Positions 1 to 11,675 of a stretch of 64,000 bases of DNA are shown here, piece after piece (within the stretch, counting starts at the first letter, position 1; every line of letters begins with the position of its first letter). The notes below the pieces were generated by a model. It was not told where the DNA came from, did no database searches, and saw only the letters and a list, made by a program, of their open reading frames with translations. The stretch is from Mortierella sp. BCC40632 (lineage: Eukaryota > Mortierellomycota > Mortierellomycetes > Mortierellales > Mortierellaceae), in assembly GCA_011634665.1 (NCBI GenBank), contig WAEK01000010.1, positions 1,496,001-1,560,000 on the forward strand, read 5' to 3'. Position numbers and translations under genes: made by a program.

Positions 1-277
1 TTTTTTTGTTCATCACTCCTGGCCTGTTGTCCCTTCCCCCCCTGCCCTGCCTCCTGTCATCCTTTTTATAAATCTATTTCTTTTTCTTCTCTTCTCTTGC
101 TCTCTTTCTCCTACTCTCACTCTCCGCCACCTCTCTTCCTTCTCTTTTTGTCTCCTCTCATCAGAGGGTGTACATCATTAGAACCATTCTTCTCATCTGC
201 CCGGAAACTCGACCTTCTCTTTCTCTCTCTTTCTTTCTCTTCTCTCTCTCCCCTCCACAAGGACCGAGCCTTCCCAA
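1..277 (+). promoter_or_regulatory. Upstream region of the acetyl-CoA transporter gene
   Basis: This stretch is strongly pyrimidine-rich on the + strand (repeated CTCTT and TCTC blocks from about 80 to 255) and carries no credible coding region. It directly precedes the ATG at 278, so it probably holds promoter and 5' leader sequence. CT-rich leaders of this kind recur upstream of other genes in the window. No specific transcription-factor site is claimed. Confidence 0.45.
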
Positions 278-667
278 ATGTCCAAGAAGACCGTAACGAC
301 GGCTTCCGATTCATCCGCCTCTGACTCTAGTCAAGCTGCCGCCGCTGGCGACGTAAAGACCCATTCCAAGGATCACTCCACCGACCCCAAGCTCGCCAAC
401 GGAAACGGCCACTCAACCGCCCACAGCCTCCACCTTAACCAAACCAATAACAACAACAGTGCAGAGACCATGTTGACTCACAAGAAACGGGGAGACAATC
501 TTCTTCGAGACGATGAGCGAGAAGAGTTGATGTTGACGCAGCGTGTCAGTGATGAACAACGATCGGAGAGTCAGGATGGTTCGAGCGAGACTTCGGGAAC
601 ATTGACGGGCAAGGACCTGTGGAACTTTATCCTTCTTGTTATTCTTTGTAAGTGGAGGAGTTGGGAA

Positions 668-719
<52 letters not shown>

Positions 720-3045
720 GTCTGTCTATTTTCTTTTTCTATTTTATCTCAGAGACAGCTGTACCTATGGACTGGCTGTTAGCTGGGCGGACACAAATGC
801 TTGGAGAGAGCAGGATGAAAGGAGAAGGGCTCATGCAGGATGCAGGGAACAGGAAACCCAGCAGTGGGAGATTGTGAGAGAGTGAATAATTAGTGGGAAG
901 AGGGGATCGTCTCGGAAAATGCTCTCTCTCTTTTCTCTCTCTCTCTCTTTCTCTCTCTTTCTCTTATTGTGATGGTCCGCCGGTGATAAATTCATAAGCG
1001 AGGAAGCAAATTTGTCTGGAATCCACCCAATCCCCTGGCATAAATCTTTATGCGGTCAACGTCGTACAGCACACGATCTCTGTCTCACGGTGATATCGCA
1101 TTGGGCACTGACTGACTAATTCTCTTTTTTATTTCCTCCCTTTCTCACACTCTTTACACATACTCATACACACACGCGCACGCACACACACACACGTTCT
1201 CTCGCTCGCTCCCATGCCGGTCCTTGCGTCTTTGGATGGATAATCAGATCTGCTTCAGGGTGTTCCTGTAGGACTGACGTTTGGAAGTATTCCTTTCCTA
1301 CTCAAGGCCAAGATGAGTTACTCCCAGATCGGCATCTTTTCGCTTGCTCATTACCCATACTCGATGAAGTTCCTCTGGTCCCCCATCGTCGACGCCGTCT
1401 TTAACAAGAGCTTTGGTCGTCGAAAGTCATGGATCGTCCCTATTCAGCTCTTGACAGGACTCATGTTTCTCTGGCTTGGCATGAACATTGATGGCTGGAT
1501 GGCTCAGGAACAAGTGGCTGTTGGCAAGCTCACGGTCGTGTTTTTTGTCCTCATCTTCTTTTCGGCGACACAAGACATTGCTGTCGATGGTTGGGCCCTG
1601 ACGTTGCTTTCGAATGAGAATGTGTCTTATGCTTCGACTGCCCAGACCATCGGTCTCAACACGGGATATTTCTTGTCGTTCACAGTGTTCTTGGCCTTTA
1701 ACTCGGCCGAGTTTAGTAACAAGTATTTTAGGACGACCCCTCAGGAGCATGGATTGGTGCCCTTGGGAGGTTATCTCAAGTTTTGGTCCTTGATGTATTT
1801 GGCCATCACTGCTTGGTTGGTGTTTATGAAGAAGGAGGAGAAGACCGCATCGGATGAGGAAGAGATGGGAATCAAGGCAGTGTACAAGATTATCATGAGG
1901 ATCATTCGTTTGCCCCATATGAAGAGTTTTATGGTTGTTCTCTTGACGGCCAAGATTGGGTTTATTGCCAACGATGCTGTTACGGCGCTCAAGTTGCTTG
2001 AGAAGGGATTTAGTAAGGAGGATCTTGCCTTGGCGGTCTTGATTGACTTTCCTTTCCAGATTATCTTTGGATACTATGCTGTCCGCTGGAGCACTGGAGC
2101 CCGTCCTTTGAAGCCTGTAAGTGTTTTTTGTTGCTGCCTTGAGTTTGGATATTACTATTTTTTTTTTTTTTTTTTTTTTTTTACCTGTTCTTAAAGTGCT
2201 TCTTTTTAATCCTTTTTTTTTTTCTCTCTCTATCTCTTTGATCTGATCCAGTGGCTCTGGGCATTTTCGGCTCATTTGGCATGCTGTGTCATTGCCATGC
2301 TTCTTGTCTCTGGATTCCCAGCGGATGGTGTTGTGACACCAGCCTACTTTTACATGGTCTTGGCCACTACGGTGACCACCTCGTTTACCAGTACTGTTGC
2401 GTTTGTGAGCATGGGTGCCTTTATGACTGTGATCTCGGACCCTGTCATTGGAGGAACCTACATGACTGTAAGTGTGTTTATTATTTCTTCTTCTTCTGGC
2501 TCTATCTTTTTCGAAGTGTCAGAATATTCAACAACGAAGTGAACATGGAAAAATAATGGTTGTTAGAACAAACATGAATGCTTACATTTCTTTTCTTTTC
2601 TTTTTCCTTTCCTTTCCTTTTTTTTTTAGCTCTTGAATTTTTTTTAGCAACTTTGGAGGCACTTGGCCACGGTTCTTTGTTCTTGAGGCGGTCGATTACT
2701 TTACTGTCTCGACTTGCTCCATTGTCGATAGCAAGGGACAAGGTAACTTGATTTCTGCATCTGAAAAAAAAAAGGTGTTTGATATATTATTATATATTTT
2801 TCTATCACAGCCTCTGACAGAACGTAATTTCTCCTCTTTTAGACTTTGCTTGTGCTTCCGAACCAGGCAAGACCATGTGTGAAGATCTTGGAGGAGAGTG
2901 TTTGTTGCAACAGGACGGATATTACTATGTCAGTTCGATGTGTGTTTTGATGGGCACGTTGCTTTTGATCTTTTACATCCGACCCACGGTCCGGTATCTC
3001 GAGTCCCTGAATCCCAAGATGTGGAGGTTAGACCAGAAGCATTAA
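278..3045 (+). CDS. Acetyl-CoA transporter of the ER membrane (SLC33A1/AT-1 family, MFS)
   Basis: Predicted multi-pass transporter that carries acetyl-CoA into the endoplasmic reticulum or Golgi lumen. Exons: 278-647, 1248-2116, 2252-2467, 2630-2742 and 2843-3045. The splice 647/1248 recreates the family motif LLQGVPVGLTFGSIP, and exon 2 continues with SQIGIFSLAHYPYSMKFLWSP, diagnostic of SLC33A1. The N-terminal 120 residues are Ser/Asn-rich and probably cytosolic; at least ten hydrophobic segments follow. The C-terminus ends RLDQKH. The intended product is about 589 residues, close to animal AT-1 (about 550). Oddity: exon 4 contains T8 at 2638-2645, and the frame on both sides requires T7, so the sequence as given carries a one-base frameshift, either an assembly error or a real lesion. 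Family identity is very secure; gene integrity is not. Confidence 0.9.
671..715 (+). repeat. (CT)n microsatellite in intron 1 of the SLC33A1-like gene
   Basis: About 22 uninterrupted CT units lie shortly after the 5' splice site of the 600-base first intron. Further CT-rich sequence (920-965) and a CA-rich stretch (1165-1195) follow in the same intron. Confidence 0.9.
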
Positions 3046-3821
3046 AAGAAAAAAAAAAAAGCAAGAAGGAACGAGCTTAGAGATCGTGACGAGAGAAAAA
3101 AAAAAAAGAAAAGAAAGAAAGAAAAGAAAGAAATAAGGCCCAGCAGATTTGCTGGACTGCAGGCAGCACCCTTATTCTTTTTTTCTTTTTTCTTCAAGGA
3201 ATAGAAAACACAGTAACCATTTTTTTTTTTCATGACTCTTTCCAATTGATACACTCATCTCATCCCATTAAAAGTACAATTCAGATAAAAGAAAAGAAAA
3301 GATATAGAGATAGAGTCAGAGAGAGCGTGTGGGTGTTTGTGTGTGTGTGCGAGAAAGAAATAGAGAAGGGGGCGTAACGCAGAAGAGAGAGTTACGCGAC
3401 ATCGGTCGTGTGCCTTCCCAGAGTCTGACAGGTTGCACGTCACAAAGCCTCTCAGATGCCTTCCTTTCCTTCCATTTCCAAGTTCCAAGAAAACCTTTGC
3501 CATCCCATCCATTTTTCCAACTCATCCTCTTCAGCAAGATCTCTTTCTCTCTCTCTCGACAGTCAAGAGTGTTTTCACAGACAGACAGACAGACAGACAG
3601 ACAGGCAGACAGCTCCCCTTCCTCTCACATCCACCTTCATTTTCATCCTTACGCCAAAAAAGAGTTCTTTCTCCCACTTTACTACCTAACGAACTCCTTG
3701 GTCTTTCCTCTACTGTCAAAAAGAAAGAAGCTAAATCACAGCGACTCATTCATTTCTCCTTCCTCACCCACACCTACATTCACACCAAACCCGACATTTC
3801 CAATATATAAATATTTCCATC
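3046..3821. promoter_or_regulatory. Intergenic region before calcineurin B
   Basis: 776 bases without a gene. The first part is A-rich and probably the 3' UTR of the transporter. The second part is the calcineurin B upstream region, with a GT run (3330-3350), CT runs and a (GACA)n array at 3577-3612. A short AT-rich stretch (CAATATATAAATA) lies just before the ATG. I see no further coding region. Confidence 0.4.
3577..3612 (+). repeat. (GACA)n tetranucleotide repeat upstream of calcineurin B
   Basis: Seven perfect ACAG units followed by a GCAGACAG variant, about 210 bases before the start codon, probably in the promoter or 5' leader. Confidence 0.85.
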
Positions 3822-3878
3822 ATGGGACAAGGAGTTTCTCAGCCTTTGGAAGAGATGGTCAGGGACTCGAATTGTAAG

Positions 3879-3909
<31 letters not shown>

Positions 3910-4962
3910 CTGGTCACTCTCTCACTCTCACATTCCCACACCTCCTTGCTGGGACAGGACCTGGGAGTTACTCCTCTCCCCCTCCCTTCTCCCTCTTCTC
4001 GGCCTTCGGACATTTTTTTTTCTCCATTTTTTTTTTTTTTTTTTTTTTCCGTTTCTGGGCACTGGAAAGAATGAAACAAATGCTGGGCATCATCAATAAA
4101 CCCTAGAAAGGAAGAATAAGAGAAAGAGAGAGAGAGAAAGAGAAAAGAGGGAGAAGGGACAAAGTCGATTCATCTTATTCATCCAATGGACTCGCACACA
4201 ATATCAGGAGCAGAGAGAGAGAAAGAAAAAAAAAAAAAAATGGCCAATCGACAGGATCGCGCGCACCTCCTCCTCTCCCTCCGTATTTTTTTTTTTCCAG
4301 TGCTCAGGTCTCAAAAAAAAAAAAAAAAAAAACGCGCGCGCAGACAGGCCTGGAGCACAGTTAAAAACGAATTTTATGTGGCTATGGGGTTTGAGAGAAA
4401 GAAAGGGAGAAGGAGTAGGAGTAGGAGTAGGAGGTGGTAGTGATGGAAGAAAATAGTGCATGCGCAGTTGGCGTAAAAGGAAGAGTGCCTGATTAGAGAA
4501 AATGGCCAACACTCTAGCAAAGTGAGAGAATTGCTAAAAAAAAAAAAAAAAAAGGCGATGGACTCGAGCATAGCATTCCGCCATTGAAATAATATGAGAT
4601 AAAATACCCTAACTTTTTCTTTCTTTGCTACAATACCTCTCAATCTAGTCACTGCAGAGGAGATTCAGAGACTCTACAAGCGATTCATGAAGTTGGACAA
4701 GGATGGCTCTGGATCGATTGACAGGGATGAATTCTTGGCTATCCCTCAGATCGCTACCAACCCTCTTGCCTCCAGATTGATTGCCATCATGGACGAGGAC
4801 GGTGGTGGAGATGTTGACTTTAAGGAGTTTATTGCCGGTCTCTCTGCCTTTAGCAATAAGGGCAACAAGCTCGAGAAGCTGCGATGTGAGTGTCATTTTT
4901 CTTTTTCTTTTCTTTTTCTTTCATTCTTTCAAACAAGGATCCCATAGGAACAGACACTAATG

Positions 4963-5006
<44 letters not shown>

Positions 5007-5254
5007 ACCACTTCCTAGTCGCATTCAAGGTATATGATATGGACAGGGATGGATTTATCTCGAATGGCGAACTCTTCTTGGTCCTCAAGATGATGGTCGG
5101 TACCAATCTCAAGGACAACCAATTGCAACAAATTGTTGACAAGACCATCATGGAGGCGGACAAGGATATGGATGGAAAGATTTCCTTTGAAGAATTCTGT
5201 GGTGTAGTCGAGAACACGGACATTGCCAGACAAATGACCCTAGAGAGTTTCTAG
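3822..5254 (+). CDS. CNB1: Calcineurin regulatory subunit B
   Basis: Calcium-binding regulatory subunit of the Ser/Thr phosphatase calcineurin, which acts in stress signalling and hyphal growth. Exons 3822-3873, 4649-4885 and 5019-5254 give 174 residues, the usual family length. The N-terminus MGQGVS fits N-myristoylation (Gly2). Four EF-hand loops are visible in order: [36 protein letters not shown] and [12 protein letters not shown], each with acidic residues at positions 1, 3, 5 and 12 or equivalents. Intron 1 is long (775 bases) and rich in homopolymers. Intron 2 ends in a (TC)n run that nearly touches the 3' splice site. All junctions keep frame, and the start is fixed by the myristoylation motif. 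Confidence 0.95.
4967..5004 (+). repeat. (TC)n tract at the 3' end of calcineurin B intron 2
   Basis: An uninterrupted TC microsatellite ends 14 bases before the acceptor AG at 5017-5018. It occupies the place of the polypyrimidine tract and is much longer than needed. Confidence 0.9.
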
Positions 5255-5621
5255 AACTGTCTTTTCTTTCTTTTTTTTTTTTTTTTCTTTTTTTTTTTTT
5301 TCTCTTTTTCTTTTTTTAAAATCATAAATATGTTGCCTTTTCTTTTCTTTCTTTTATATCAAATGGGCTTCCTTGGGCTTTTAGAGCAGCAATTGGATAG
5401 TTTTATTGTCAAGCAAAAGATAAAGAAAGAAAAAAAGAGTGAAAAGAGAGAGAGAGAGAGAGAAAGTCTTATATATATATATATATATAAAAGAAGCAAA
5501 CGACATTTCAATGTAGTGAGCATCGAAAACATTGCCTGTCATTTCGTTCTTCACTATAAAAATATAAGAAAGAATAAAAGCAATAAAGCGAAAATACATG
5601 GGAGAGAAAGCTCGTCCCTTT

Positions 5622-5678
<57 letters not shown>

Positions 5679-5784
5679 CTTTTTTTTTTTTCCTGCAATG
5701 TCAATATGGACTCTCTTGCTCTCTTTCGACCGCCAGTAAAATAAAATAATAATAATAATAAAAAAAAGGCCAAGACCTACATCA
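5255..5784. other. Convergent 3' intergenic region with T55 run
   Basis: Shared 3' region between calcineurin B (+) and the large unknown gene (-). It holds AATAAA-like and AT-rich sequences, a short TA repeat (about 5471-5488) and an uninterrupted run of about 55 T (5624-5678). I see no coding sequence. Poly-adenylation signals for both genes probably lie here. Confidence 0.5.
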
Positions 5785-8700
5785 TCACCAGAATCGCATT
5801 CGTCCAGGTCTCGAAGGTGGTCGTGGGGCGAGGAGCTTCTCGGGAAGTTGCCATACTTCATCATCCTCAGAAGAGTCGACATCCATCGACTGCCCTCGTG
5901 GGCTTCTCCAAGCATGATAATTCTCGCTCCTCAGACTCGGATTCGTCTGGTCATCTCGTTGCGCAGAAGGATCCGTACTACTTTGCTCCACCAAAGAGTT
6001 CATGCCTTGACTCGCCACAGGATTCATGCCCCCGTCTTCCAGAGGATTCATGCCTTGACTCGCCACAGGATTCATGCCTCGGTTGCCCAGAGGATTCATG
6101 CCCAGGTTCGCCACAGGATTCATGCCTCGGTTGCCCAGAGGATTCATGCCTTGGCTCGCCATAGGATTCATGCCTCGGTCATCCAGAGGATTCATGCCTT
6201 GGTTCGTCATAGGATTCATGCCTCGGTCGCCCGGAGGATTCATGCCTTGGTTCGTCAAAGGATTCGTGCCTTGGTGAGCCTCAGGATCCATGTCTTCGCC
6301 TTCCTCAGGATCCATGTCTTCGCCTTCCTCAGGATCCATGTCTTCGCCTTCCTCAGAATCCATGTCTTCGCCTTCCTCAGAATCCATGTCTTCGCTTTCC
6401 TCGAGATCCTGATCCTCCTCCTCCTCCCCCGGTGCGAAGTCGCTGTCGTTCTCATTATCATCCTCCTCAGGATTCAAGGCACCATCCTCTTCCGAATCCA
6501 TGCCATCACTCTCATCTGATTCCATGGCCTGGTTCTCCTCAGGATCCTTGCTTTCCTTCTTTTCTTCCATGACAACAGGTTCAGCTTGATCTTCTTCCTG
6601 TTGTGGAGGTAGTTCCTCCTCCTCGAGCTTTACAGGTGCTGAATACAAACCTTGGTCCCAGGCACTGACTCCTCGCTCGACTGCCTCAGACTCGATTGAA
6701 CGAAATCTGGAATACGAACCTGAACCCATGTTGGCTCTCAACACCTCTCGTTCATGATCCGAATCAAGTTCTTCCTTGATAAAAGGCTCTTCAGTCACAT
6801 CTGAAAAAAGACTTGTCTGCATATCAAAGCTGACAACAGTCTTGGCTCCAAAAGAAAATCTTCGATTCTTGTTCTCAGCAATGGCTTCTGACCAACGTCG
6901 CGTTCCACTGACTGGAGGCATTGTTACTGCTCTGGTCATTGCCGCCGCTGTTGTGGATGTAGCCATAGGAGAAGAAGGAATATCTTCATTTGTGTTGTCC
7001 TGGCTTTGGTTGTTGTCATCATCGACTCGCATCTCTTTGCTCGCAGTGTTGTCGTCATCTTTGGTATTGTCAAGGGATTCACTCGATGAGATGCCATTTC
7101 CTTGATCCATGTCAGGTTCATCTCCATCCGTCGCCACTGACTGGCTTCTGTCCGTGGATTCTTCAATGTCCACTTCACTATTGTTGCTAGAGAGATCCTT
7201 CATTTCCTCCGCTTCCTTCTCCTCTGCACTAGTGTCGTCATTGGTCTCAGAGGGATGGTAAGAGTCGGAGGCTTCGCCCTCAGTAGTCAACCTTGGCTTC
7301 TTTTTCATCCGTCCCGACTCGAGGGGGATAGCGACTGACTCAAGATATCGATGACCCTTCTTTCGCTTGAACTGTTGTCGCTCTTCATAGCTCTTCTCGG
7401 CTGGGGGTTGTGAGTCTTGTGGTGTTGGTAGTCCCACTGAAGAATCCATCTCTTCTTCCTTGATGGGGATCTGTGTGTCCTCTGAATCAAGCACATCATC
7501 TTCCGGCTCAGGAGCATCGCTGTTGATTTTGTTTGACTCTGAGGCGGGTTGCAGAAGATGTGGTGGAGTAGATGGTGGGGGAGTGGGCGAGGAGTGAGCA
7601 GGTGGTGGAAGACTAGGTGGTGATGGAGTGGGTGAAGGGGGAATAGCTGGAGAGACAAGTCGAGTCTCTGTGGTCTGCTCCACGTCCAAGTTCGAGTCTT
7701 GCTCTGGGACTGGAGAACCCGCCTTTAACGCCAAACCTTCATCCGATTGATTCGACTGAGAAGAGCTCTCTGATCCTTTCAATGTCACTCCAAGTCCAAC
7801 GCCTTCCTGTGAAATGATGGGCAGACTAGTCGTTGATCGAGCTCTTGTTTCGTCCGATCCAGCCTCTGATCCAGCCTCCGATTTGGCTGCGTTGATTTCA
7901 TCATGCTGCTGTAGCGTTTCGATTCTGCCATGGGCTCTCACACCAACTGTAACTCCTGGCTGCATTCCAATAGCCACTGTTGATCGCGCTGCAGATCCAA
8001 TCTCTACAGGCTTCAAGATCTTGGACAAGGGAGTATAAGGTGGGAACAGTCCAGAAGAGAAATGGCTAGCTCCCATCAATGTCTGCTGCTGTGCATTCTC
8101 GCCATGGTTGGTAGTTGCGACTGCAGTTGCTGCGGTAGCGGTCATGGCTTCGATTGTTGTAGTAGTATTGGTGGTGGTGGTGGTGGTGGTGGTGTCGGTG
8201 TTGGTCGCAGCGGTGGTCGAGGCCTTGGGAATGAACCAGTTCGATGGTCCAGCTTCAGCAGAGGTCTCTCTTTCCTGAACCGATTCCTGTGCCATCGTTC
8301 CCTGCCGAACACTCCACAACTGGTTGACTCGGTCTCGGATTCGATTCATCTGAGTGACAGAAATAGAGAGATTCATCAACAATGGTCTTCGAGCCTTTTC
8401 GATGCTCTCTCGAGACTGATTCTTATCATTCGCCAGGAGGCCGAGAATATTGAGTTCCTGATTAAGGCTCTTGACTCGAGCACTCACTTTCACCCATTGC
8501 TCCCGTAAAGTGATCTCCTCAAAGGACATGGGGATGGTCGAGAAAGACGCCGGGATGGGAGGTGAAGGAAGCTGACATAGGCCATTGCCAAGTGTCGTTT
8601 CCGGATCTTCAGATGTCAGGAACAGTGCCGGTGTCTGGATGTCGGAGCTTAACAAGGCTGCGTTAACTGTATTGGTGTTTGGCAATGAGGGGCTGACTGT

Positions 8701-10072
8701 GGGTGACACTGGGTTCGTACCGTTGCTAGCGCTTTGCAAGTTGCCAGGAGAAGAGATGTTGGCAGGTGTGACAGAGTCGATTTGGGTCACAGGGGCCAAA
8801 GAAGCTGAGCAAGTATCTGAGGTAGTAGTAGAAGCTGCAAGGGGGGTTGAAGAAACTGACGGGGTGCAAAGAGTATCGAGAAGAGATGAGGGATAAGCAA
8901 GGGTACCAGGCGTTGCCTGAATTGTGGATGATTCTAATGTGACAGGGATGGCAGAAGGTGCCATGGCCTCAGTCGACTCTGGCGTTGCGGAGGAGGCTGT
9001 GAGCACCGAGGCTGTACCATGTACGGGGCAAGGCGGGACTGGCGGAGGGGAGCTCGAGATCGCTGTCGAGGAGAAAAGGGAAAATGGAGTGGTAGCCCTT
9101 TCATATGGTTTCGGAAGGGACCAGGCATGTGAGCCAAGCGAGCTAGCGATTTGTGGAGTAGGAGCAGGGCTTGAAGTGGGTGTAGGCTGCCTTTGGACAT
9201 CAAGTGAATCTCCCAGGAGAGTAGATGATGGGGATACCTGTTGTGTTGAAGAGGCTGCTGCAGGCACTGGAGAGGTGTGGGCTGACATCTTGGAGGTAAT
9301 AGGATCGGAAAGGAATCGCTTTATTCTTTCCACCATATCTGGGCCTTGGTTATCAAAATAGGATTTCAGAAGAGTAATGGCCATGGCCAGCTTCGAAGTC
9401 ACTATCTTGAGGTTTGCCTCGAATACGGAGAACTTGGCAGACAGCGCATCGAAGTCGCGACACTTGTTTTCAAGCTGAGAGTTGAGTTGCTGGATGGTTT
9501 CATCCCTCTTTGCAAGCCTTCTCGAGACCTCAATATTCGACACTCTGAGAGCTGCTAGCTGGCCCTCTTTTTCAGCCACGATGGAGCGTAGTCTCTGAGA
9601 GTCCTCTCTGGATCGGAAGAGCTCCTGCAGGGCTGACTGAAGGTCTGCCTGCTGCATCATCGACTGTGCGCTTTGGCCGCTCCTCAACAGGAGAATCTCT
9701 TGACGAGAACGCTCGTATGCTGTCCTCGTTTGGTCAAGCTCTTGGACAAGCATCGCATAGTGAGCATTCCTGTCTTCGGAGTGTTCTAAGGAGGAGGAGA
9801 GGGAACAAAGACAATGAGTAAATGAAAACCACAAAAAAATTGTCTAGCATGAGAGAAAGAGGAAAGACCAGAGAGTTTTCTCGCTTACTCAGGAGTCTAG
9901 TCATCACATCGCCATGGCAGCTCATTTCGTGTGCTTTCCAAGCATCCAGCATATTCATAACGCGATTGGCGGACGAAGGATGGCTGGCGACGGGTGGAGG
10001 GACAATATTCGCCCCGGGGTGAACGGCAGGCGGGGGATTGTTTGGAAAATTGGAGCGATTTAGTTGACTCAT
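5785..10072 (-). CDS. Large unknown protein: N-terminal coiled coil, disordered middle, acidic C-terminus with 8-residue repeats
   Basis: Two exons: 9889-10072, starting MSQLNRSNF, and 5785-9785, joined in frame to give about 1,395 residues. I do not recognise the family. After a Pro-rich N-terminus, residues about 60-200 look like a long coiled coil (RLRSIVAEKEGQLAALRV and heptad-like neighbours). A second helical block starts with EQWVKVSARVKSLNQELN in the middle. Between and after them lie Ser/Thr/Pro-rich disorder, poly-Thr/Ala runs and many acidic patches with KKKPR-type basic spots, suggesting a nuclear protein. The last third is Glu/Asp-rich and holds a 17-unit, 24-bp repeat array (5980-6387). 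The final residues (RPGRMRFW) follow a DVDSSEDDEVW motif that could be a conserved tail. It lies downstream of DOT1 on the same strand. Function unknown; nuclear scaffold or chromatin role is only a guess. Confidence 0.8.
5980..6387 (-). repeat. 17 x 24-bp in-frame tandem repeat (8-residue units, acidic to neutral)
   Basis: Read on the minus strand, exactly 408 bases divide into 17 units of 8 codons starting at Met or its replacement. The first five are acidic (MDSEEGED, MDPEEGED and the transition MDPEAHQG). The rest are MNP-type (TNPLTNQG, MNPMTNQG, MNPLGNRG, MNPVASQG). Register is kept throughout, so both types descend from one unit with an ATG-(G/A)AT-CC(N) core. Within the MNP part, R-G and Q-G endings tend to alternate, a 48-bp higher-order period. 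Confidence 0.95.
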
Positions 10073-10823
10073 TGCGTTTGATTTCTTTGCTGTGAAGCGC
10101 CAAGATGCAAAGGACGATACGAAAAAGAAATGAAATAGAGTAGGCCAAACAAAAGACGCGAAGAAATAAAAGGGGAGAGAGAAGGAGAGGACATGGCGAT
10201 GCAGAGAAAGGGTTGTGGTGATGCAAAGAGAGTTAGGGAGAAAATAGTAGAGAGAGAGAGAGAATGAAAAAGAATTAGTATAGGTCAAGTAGTGAACAAT
10301 CACAAGAACAAAGGTTTCCAGAACTGATAGAGGCCCCCACTCCTTGACTTACTGTCTTCAAGTAAGCAAACTGCTGTCGCTTTGAACTCTGTCCAATGGA
10401 GGTAGTCGAGCCGTCCAGACAAATGGAGCAAAGAGAGAAGAGAAGACGCGGAATTGAATGGAGCTGTTCGGGCACAGTACTTAAAGCACGTGGTGTGGCT
10501 GATACAACAAAGTGGTGGCAACCTGTAAAAAATTTGTCTAAGGATTGTGCGCATTCAGCCTTTCATACAAAAAAAAAAAAAATTGCTGTGGCCACAACCA
10601 CAGTTGCCGCTCTTTTAGTTTCGTCCGTGCACCGCATTCAAACAAAGAGGCTATCGATCCAAGTGTACTGTCCCTTGCACAACATTTCACTTTTTTTTTT
10701 TTCTTTCTGTGGGGGTATACAGGTTATTTTCAGAGGGCGGCTATATTCTGCTTAGAACGAGATCCATTAAGTAACGGAAAGCAGACGGTATTGTACCCAA
10801 CGCTATGCAGAAAACAAAAGAAA

Positions 10824-10855
<32 letters not shown>

Positions 10856-11211
10856 AAAAAAAAAGAAAGAAAAAAAAAAAAGAAAGAAAGAAAGAAAAAA
10901 AAGTAAAAGGGTGTGCTAAGACCCATCTAACTAACTATGACACATTCTAGAACTACAGTGATGGGGATAGCGATAAATGTAAGAAGGGTAAAGAAGAAGG
11001 AAAGACATGCAATAGTAAAACATGTAGATGGTGTATCTTGCAAATTGGTAAAGGAGAAAAAGAGAAGAAAAAAACGGCTTGCGACTAATGAGGAACGCAA
11101 TAGTAAAGAAAAGAAAAGAAAAGAAAAGAAAAGAAAAGATAAAGAAAAAAAAAGAAAAATAGAAAAAAAGCAAGAATTGCAAAGACAAAAAAAGGTCGGT
11201 CTTTTTCTGAA
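10073..11211. other. Intergenic region between the unknown gene and DOT1
   Basis: About 1.1 kb without a gene I can support. The part next to 10072 should be the promoter of the minus-strand unknown gene. The part next to 11212 is the 3' flank of DOT1 and contains long A-rich stretches with AAAG and AAAAG repeats (10817-10905, 11100-11180). Confidence 0.45.
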
Positions 11212-11628
11212 TTACATTCGACTCTCCCAGAATGCTTGAACGGCAGACCGATCCACTGTAGCAATAAAGTACTCTCCGCCGTTATGCGTCCACGAGACAG
11301 CATTCGTATAGTATGGGTATTTCCTTACTCTTAGGATCGATTCAACGCTTCCTGCATTGCGGACATTGATCTTGTGGTCAAGTGAGACAAAAGTCTTGAG
11401 CGAAATGACCTTAGCGCCCTCCTTCAAGTCCAGAAAGAGTTGGAGGAGCGATTGATTCAAGGCAGAGTCAAAGGCATAGTTGTTGACCAGAACAACATCC
11501 GCCCGCGCCAAGATTGCCGCCAGCCCTGGTGTTTCCAAAAAGTCGCCATGAATCATATTCACTGAGCCATGCGTCAATCCATATGCCCTGTGTAGATGAA
11601 GGAGGGGAAGTGTTGTCAGTTATGTGGC

Positions 11629-11675
<47 letters not shown>

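Noticed and set aside
5848..6519. 223-codon plus-strand open frame with RIHA-type repeats
   Set aside because: It is the antisense of the 24-bp repeat array in the large minus-strand gene, which has the much longer frame.
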